From Palsa-504 sp963806335 (GTDB lineage Bacteria; Actinomycetota; Actinomycetes; Streptosporangiales; Streptosporangiaceae), in contig CAWDXO010000013.1 in the NCBI GenBank assembly GCA_963806335.1, positions 750,783-814,782 of the forward strand: 64,000 bases of DNA, given 5' to 3'. Position numbers and translations under genes: made by a program. The first letter of the stretch is position 1, and the number at the start of each line of letters is the position of its first letter. Positions 59,946 through 64,000 of this stretch are shown piece after piece. The notes beneath the pieces were generated by a model. The model did no database searches. It worked only from the letters and a program-made list of their open reading frames with translations, and had not been told where the DNA came from.

Positions 59946-60980
59946 CTACCGGCTCGGCAGCGATCGCGGCAGCCCGAACCACGGGAGCACGCTGTTCTCG
60001 AAGCGGGTCATGGCGCAGATCCGGTCGCCGGTGAGGGTGAGGACGTAGAGGCCGGTCCCATAGCGGATGCCGGTAGGCGCGCGCAAGTAGGCCCCGAACG
60101 CCGGCTGGCCGTTGGCTCGCGTCGGCACGAGGTCGAACCTGCGGCCCGCGCCGAACAGGCTGGCGCAGAAGCGGGCCACGACGTCCGGGCCTTCGTATTC
60201 GAAGGGCATCGGCGGCATGGACATGAAGACGTCGTCGGTCAGCAGGGCGACAAGCGCACCGAGATCGGCGGACTCCCATGCGCTGACGAACTTCGCCACG
60301 AGCGCATCCTCGGGCGGTGACCCGGCGGCGGGAGGCGGTTCGCGGCCGGCGGCCGGCTGCTGCTGGCGCTGCAGGCTGGCGCGGGCCCGTTTGAGGGCGC
60401 CGTTGACCGATTCGACGGTCGTGTCCAGCATGCCGGCCACCTCGCTGGCGTGGAATCCGAGGACGTCGCGCAAGATGAGCACGGCGAGCTGGCGAGGCGG
60501 CAGGACCTGCAGGGCGGTCATGAAGGCCAGCGAGATGGCCTCGGTCTGCTCGTAGCGGGCCTCGGGGCCGAGCGGCACCTCGATCGCACCCTCCAGGAGG
60601 GCGTCGGGAAACGGCTGTAGCCATACGACCTCGCCGAGCCGCGTCGGCTCGGGCCGTTCAACCCCAGGCACGTCCCACTCCTTCGGCGGGCGCCGGCTCG
60701 CCGCGCGGCGCGCGTCGAGGCACCGGTTGGTGGCGATCCGGTACAGCCAGGTGCGCAGCGAGGCGCGTCCCTCGAACCCGCCAAGGCTTTGCCAGGCGGC
60801 CAGCAGCGTGTTCTGGAGGGCGTCCTCGGCATCGGCGAAGGATCCGAGCACCCGGTAGCAGTGCACCTGCAGCTCTCGCAGGTACGGCTCGGTCAGCTCC
60901 CGGAACGCGTCGCCGTCCCCGGCCCGTGCCCTGGAGATCAAGTCGGCTGTCACCACCCTCGCGTCACCTTCTTCCCGCAT
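59946..60980 (-). CDS. ECF sigma factor with SnoaL-like C-terminal domain
   Basis: A 344-residue sigma factor of the SigG-like ECF class. Region 2 is YRVLGSFADAEDALQNTLLA to WLYRIATNRCLDARR; region 4 is LPPRQLAVLILRDVLGFHAS then EVAGMLDTTVESVNGALKRA. A Gln/Pro-rich linker leads to a SnoaL/NTF2-like domain (AKFVSAWESADLGALVALLT, DDVFMSMPPMPFEYEG) that in related factors controls activity in place of a separate anti-sigma factor. It is divergent from a RibD-like reductase gene across a 67-bp palindrome, so that gene is a likely target. Confidence 0.92.
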   Translation of the reverse strand: MREEGDARVVTADLISRARAGDGDAFRELTEPYLRELQVHCYRVLGSFADAEDALQNTLLAAWQSLGGFEGRASLRTWLYRIATNRCLDARRAASRRPPKEWDVPGVERPEPTRLGEVVWLQPFPDALLEGAIEVPLGPEARYEQTEAISLAFMTALQVLPPRQLAVLILRDVLGFHASEVAGMLDTTVESVNGALKRARASLQRQQQPAAGREPPPAAGSPPEDALVAKFVSAWESADLGALVALLTDDVFMSMPPMPFEYEGPDVVARFCASLFGAGRRFDLVPTRANGQPAFGAYLRAPTGIRYGTGLYVLTLTGDRICAMTRFENSVLPWFGLPRSLPSR

Positions 60981-61003
60981 CTTTGGCGCACTTCCATCTT
61001 GTA

Positions 61004-61070
61004 TAGGCGCCAGCCGAGGAGCGAACTGGCCGGTTGGCGGGCGGCCAGTTTCCCGATGCCGCGGCGCCTA
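61004..61070. promoter_or_regulatory. 67-bp symmetric nested palindrome between sigma factor and reductase
   Basis: TAGGCGCC (61004-61011) and GGCGCCTA (61063-61070) form the outer pair; AACTGGCC (61024-61031) and GGCCAGTT (61043-61050) the inner pair. Both pairs are exact and share the centre 61037, with 12-base gaps on each side. It lies between two divergent starts and could bind a tetrameric regulator or extrude as a cruciform. Confidence 0.75.
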
Positions 61071-61112
61071 CATCAGTGGCTTCTGACAACGCCAACGAAA
61101 AGGAGAAACGAA

Positions 61113-61697
61113 ATGGGAAAGATCGTGATGAGCGGTCCGCAGAACGTCTCGCTCGATGGAGTGGTCCAGGACCCGGACGGTGCGGAGGGCTTCAGGCTCG
61201 GCGGCTGGTTCAACCAGTTTGGGGGCAAGGACCTCGAAGAGTGGGCTAAGGTCGCGCTCGACGAGGCGCTGGGCGCCGAGGCATGGCTGCTGGGCCGGCG
61301 GAGCTACGAGTTCTTCGGGGCGCGGTGGCGACCCCGGAGTGGCGCCCTGGCGGACAGGTTGAACAGCCTGCCGAAGTACGTCGTGTCCTCGACCCTCGAA
61401 GATCCCGACTGGAACAACTCGACGGTCCTAAGGGGTGATGTGGTGACCGAGGTGTCGAAGCTGAAGCAGGAGCTAGCCGGAGAAATCGTCATCCCTGCCA
61501 GCTATCAGCTCGGGCGCACGCTGATCGAGCACGACCTCGTCGACGAGCTGCGGCTGGTCGTCTGCCCGGTCGTGCTCGGGGCCGGCGAGCGCCTCTTCGG
61601 CGAGACCACGCGACGCAAGCCCATGCGCCTCGTCGATACCAAGACCATCGGTGACGGCCTCGCCTTCCTCACCTACCAGTTCGTCCGAGACGCCTAG
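61113..61697 (+). CDS. dihydrofolate-reductase-like (RibD_C) protein
   Basis: A 194-residue reductase-fold protein. MSGPQNVSLDGVVQDPDG opens the fold, AWLLGRRSYEFFGARW and LPKYVVSSTLEDPDWNNSTV follow, and the NADPH-binding region is GEIVIPASYQLGRTLIEHDL. AAAAGGAG is an excellent ribosome-binding site. Proteins of this family are often encoded beside ECF sigma genes in actinomycetes, as here, and are thought to be reductases of unknown substrate rather than true folate enzymes. Confidence 0.92.
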   Translation: MGKIVMSGPQNVSLDGVVQDPDGAEGFRLGGWFNQFGGKDLEEWAKVALDEALGAEAWLLGRRSYEFFGARWRPRSGALADRLNSLPKYVVSSTLEDPDWNNSTVLRGDVVTEVSKLKQELAGEIVIPASYQLGRTLIEHDLVDELRLVVCPVVLGAGERLFGETTRRKPMRLVDTKTIGDGLAFLTYQFVRDA

Positions 61698-61938
61698 GAC
61701 GTCCCTTAGATCTTGCGGCCGGCGGCTGGAGCCTGGTCAGGTGCGGGTGATGCCGCTGCCCGCGCCGGCGGCGGGTGTCACTCCGGCCCGTCCTGCGCCG
61801 TCAGGCCACTGCCGTCGCGGGCCGTCCCAGGACCTGCCGCTCCCGCGCCCGGTTAACGCGGTTGCCCAGGCTCCAGGCGGACCGGCCCGTCGCTGAAGAT
61901 CTACGGGACGAGCCCAGCGGGTGCTGGCGCTGCCAGTG
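61698..61938. other. GC-rich intergenic stretch
   Basis: Sequence between the reductase gene and a degraded SnoaL-like gene. It contains GGCGGGTG-type and GCCCGCGCCGG-type runs but no supported gene or clear terminator. Confidence 0.35.
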
Positions 61939-62252
61939 TCAGGCCTGACCGGTCTCGAAGCGGGTGATCTTGCCGTTGGCGATGGTAAAAACCCACCTCG
62001 TGCGCATCTCGCCCCAGGTGTCGTTGCGGTACGCGGCGATCAGCGAGCGGCCCCCGTCATCGGCCGAGAACGACGTCCAAGTGGCCGTGGACGGAGAAAA
62101 TCCGTCGGCCTATTCGGTAAGGTCGCGGTCGGTGCCGTCGTCGACATCGTTGCATCCGGGGTGAGCGCGCCGAAGAACGCCTTCCGGTCCCCCTGGTTGA
62201 TGGCCGCGATGAGGGCCTGGACGGCAGGATCGGCCACGACATTCTCGGCCAT
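61939..62252 (-). pseudogene. SnoaL/NTF2-like protein, several lesions
   Basis: Starts MAENVVADPAVQALIAAINQ then GDRKAFFGALTPDATMS, loses a base, continues DDGTDRDLTE and meets TAG where Trp is expected. Further frame changes lead to IFSVHGHLDV and finally to RSLIAAYRNDTWGEMRTRWV then FTIANGKITRFETGQA and a stop at 61939. All parts are typical of small NTF2-like proteins, so the gene was intact once. Confidence 0.78.
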
Positions 62253-62290
62253 CGTCCCTCCAAACTCCGGCGCCGGTGCGCACCCACACC

Positions 62291-64000
62291 CTACGGCAGC
62301 GATCGGGAGTGAGAAGGATCCTGCCGGGCTGATATACGGTCGAGCCATTCGGCGGCCGCGAGCGTATCCGGGTGATCCGGACCCAGCCGCCACCGCAAGT
62401 GGGGCAGCATATCCCGGAACTCGTCCGCCGCCCCGGCATGATCACCGCGCGCTGCCATCTCCTGGGCGATGCTGAACCACAGGATCAGCGTGACCGGGTG
62501 ATCCGGCCCCAGCCTTTGCTCCAGATCGGGCAGGACCTCCCGGAACTCCTCCTCCGCCGCGGCATGCTTCCCGCGCGCCGCCATCTCCCGGGCGATGCTG
62601 AACCGGACGATCAGCGTGTCCGGGTGACCCGGGCCCAGCCGTCGCCGCAGGTGCGGCAGCATGCCGCGGAACTGGTGCTCCGCCTCGGCGTGATCGCCGA
62701 GCGCCGCCATCTCCTGGGCGATGCTGACCCAGGCGATCAGCGTGTCCGGATGATCCCGGCCCAGCGTCCGCCGCCGGGCCACGAGCACCTCCCGGAACTG
62801 GTCCTGGGCCCCGGCATGATCCCCGCGGGCCGCCAGTTCCTGGGCGAAGGCGAACCGGACGGCCAGCGTGTCCGGATGATCCGAACCCAAGGTGCGCGTC
62901 TGCGCGGCCACCACGTCCCGGAACACCTCCTGGGCCCCCGCATGATCCCCGCGGGCCGCCAGCTCCTGGGCGATGGCGGCCCAGGTGGCCAGCGTGTCCG
63001 GATGATCCGGCCCAGCGTCCGCTGCCGGGCCGTGAGCACCTCCCGGAACACCTCCTCCGCCCCGGCATGATCCCCGCGCGCCGCCAGCTGCTGGGCGATG
63101 GCGAACCAGGTGGCCAGCGTGTCCGGATGATCCGGCCCGAGCATCCGCTGCCGGGCCGCGAACACATGCTGGAACGCCTTCTCGGCGCCGGCTTGATCCC
63201 CGCGCGCGGCCAGCTGCTGCGCGATGGCGAACCAGGTGGCCAGCGTGTCCGGATGATCCCGGCCCAGCGTCCGCTGCCGGGCCGCGAGCACCTCCCGGAA
63301 CGCTTTCTCCGCTCCGGCATGATCCCCGCGCGCCGCCATCTCCCGGGCGAGGCTGAACCGGGTGGCCAGCGTGTCAGGGTGATCCGGGCCTAGCGTGCGC
63401 TGCTGGTCGACCAAGGTCTCCTGGTAGCGCGCCGCGGCCTCATCCGGACGTTCCGCCGCGCCGCGAGGCCATCCCCAGGCTCGCGGTGGTCAGCGTATCC
63501 GCCTGCTCCAGCCCCAGCCCGAGCGGCTGATCGGCCAGCGTGCGCCGCTGCAGCGCGATGGCCACGTCGCAGTCGTATCGCTGCAGCCCGATGTCGGCGC
63601 AGTGCGTCAGCGAACGCTCTGCAGCTGGCATAACGATCGTCGGGCGCCTTCGCCAGGGCCCGCCGCAGGACGTCATCCACCGCCGCGGGAAGGCCGGCCT
63701 GTGCCGCGACGCTCAGCAGCAGCGGCGGCGCGGCCGACAGGTGCGCGTACATCATCGCCATTCCCTGGTCCCTGGGGAAGGGCGGCTCGCCGGACGGCAG
63801 CGTGAACGCCGCACCGGCCAGGGCGTACTCGTCGGTCCGGGCGTCCACCTGCCCGCCCTGGATCTGCTCCGGGGCACTGTACGCCGGCGTACCCATGAAC
63901 TGACCGGCTCCAGTCTGGCTGGCCGACGACAACGCGCCCTTCGTGAGCCCGAAATCCGCGAGATAGACATGATCGGATGGGCCGGGCTGCACATCCACGA
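62291..64000 (-). pseudogene. Ser/Thr protein kinase with TPR repeats, frameshifted, cut by window edge
   Basis: Only the second half of a PknB-like kinase lies in the window: YLADFGLTKGA (DFG), GTPAYSAPEQIQGG (activation and APE region) and DEYALAGAAFTL. A linker and then at least seven TPR units of 42 residues follow, each with GPDHPDTLA...AARGDHAGAE. Frame changes near 63600, 63446 and 63008 split it; at 63008 one C is missing compared with the sister repeats. The 5' end lies beyond 64000. In such proteins the TPR part reads a partner or forms a cell-surface scaffold. Confidence 0.85.

Overview
The window is chromosomal DNA of a high-GC Gram-positive actinomycete of the Streptomyces/Streptosporangiales type. 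The evidence is the pervasive GC-rich codon use, many GTG and TTG starts, promoters that place transcription directly on the start codon, and the order rho-rpmE-prfA-prmC-ywlC-wecA-atpIBEFHAGDC-DUF2550-cobO with argS-like-lysA-hom-thrC-thrB behind it. The repair nuclease nucS sits close by. The exact genus cannot be read from the sequence.

Region 1 (1-7.8 kb) is a decaying integrative element. It has an XRE/DUF5753 regulator, small ORFs, an IS256-type insertion sequence, an unknown 330-residue protein, a helix-turn-helix (excisionase-like) protein, a frameshifted replication-relaxation-like gene and a large serine recombinase killed by a frameshift and a TAG codon. Region 2 (7.8-20.7 kb) carries metabolic and regulatory genes: an SDR, a TetR/DHA2-MFS pair sharing one operator, an alpha/beta hydrolase, nucS, a patatin-like lipase, a reversed RibD-type fusion, an aldehyde dehydrogenase, a GMC oxidoreductase and cobO. 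The most striking locus is nucS. About 1.56 kb of foreign DNA lies inside it, replaces its 3' end in frame, carries a patatin gene, and leaves the old, internally deleted nucS 3' end stranded at 15.0 kb.

Region 3 (20.8-44.3 kb) is the conserved core: F1Fo ATP synthase, UDP-GlcNAc lipid-carrier transferase, tRNA t6A synthesis, release factor 1 and its methylase, L31, Rho, the threonine/lysine branch of aspartate metabolism, a catalytic-domain-less ArgS relative, a response regulator and tRNA-Arg(CCG). No frameshift was seen here, but three of its genes (DUF2550, wecA, rho) carry in-frame tandem-repeat expansions.

Region 4 (44.3-51 kb) is a graveyard beside the tRNA: fragments of WD40, XRE and ABC-ATPase genes and a triple-frameshifted HD-LuxR regulator. 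Among them are intact genes for a secreted four-cysteine protein, a ComEC-like metallo-beta-lactamase-fold protein and a G1 glutamic endopeptidase. Region 5 (50.7-55.6 kb) is an HxlR-controlled catabolic cluster of tautomerase, BKACE, enoyl-CoA hydratase and CoA transferase. Region 6 (55.7-64 kb) holds a STAS protein, a DUF72 protein, adenylate kinase, a frameshifted ClpX-type zinc-finger HTH protein, an ECF sigma factor with a SnoaL-like tail facing a RibD-like reductase across a 67-bp symmetric palindrome, and the remains of SnoaL-like and Ser/Thr kinase-TPR genes.

Three themes recur. In-frame minisatellites expand linkers or tails of at least six otherwise normal genes. Pseudogenes are confined to accessory regions. 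Perfect palindromes overlap leaderless promoters.
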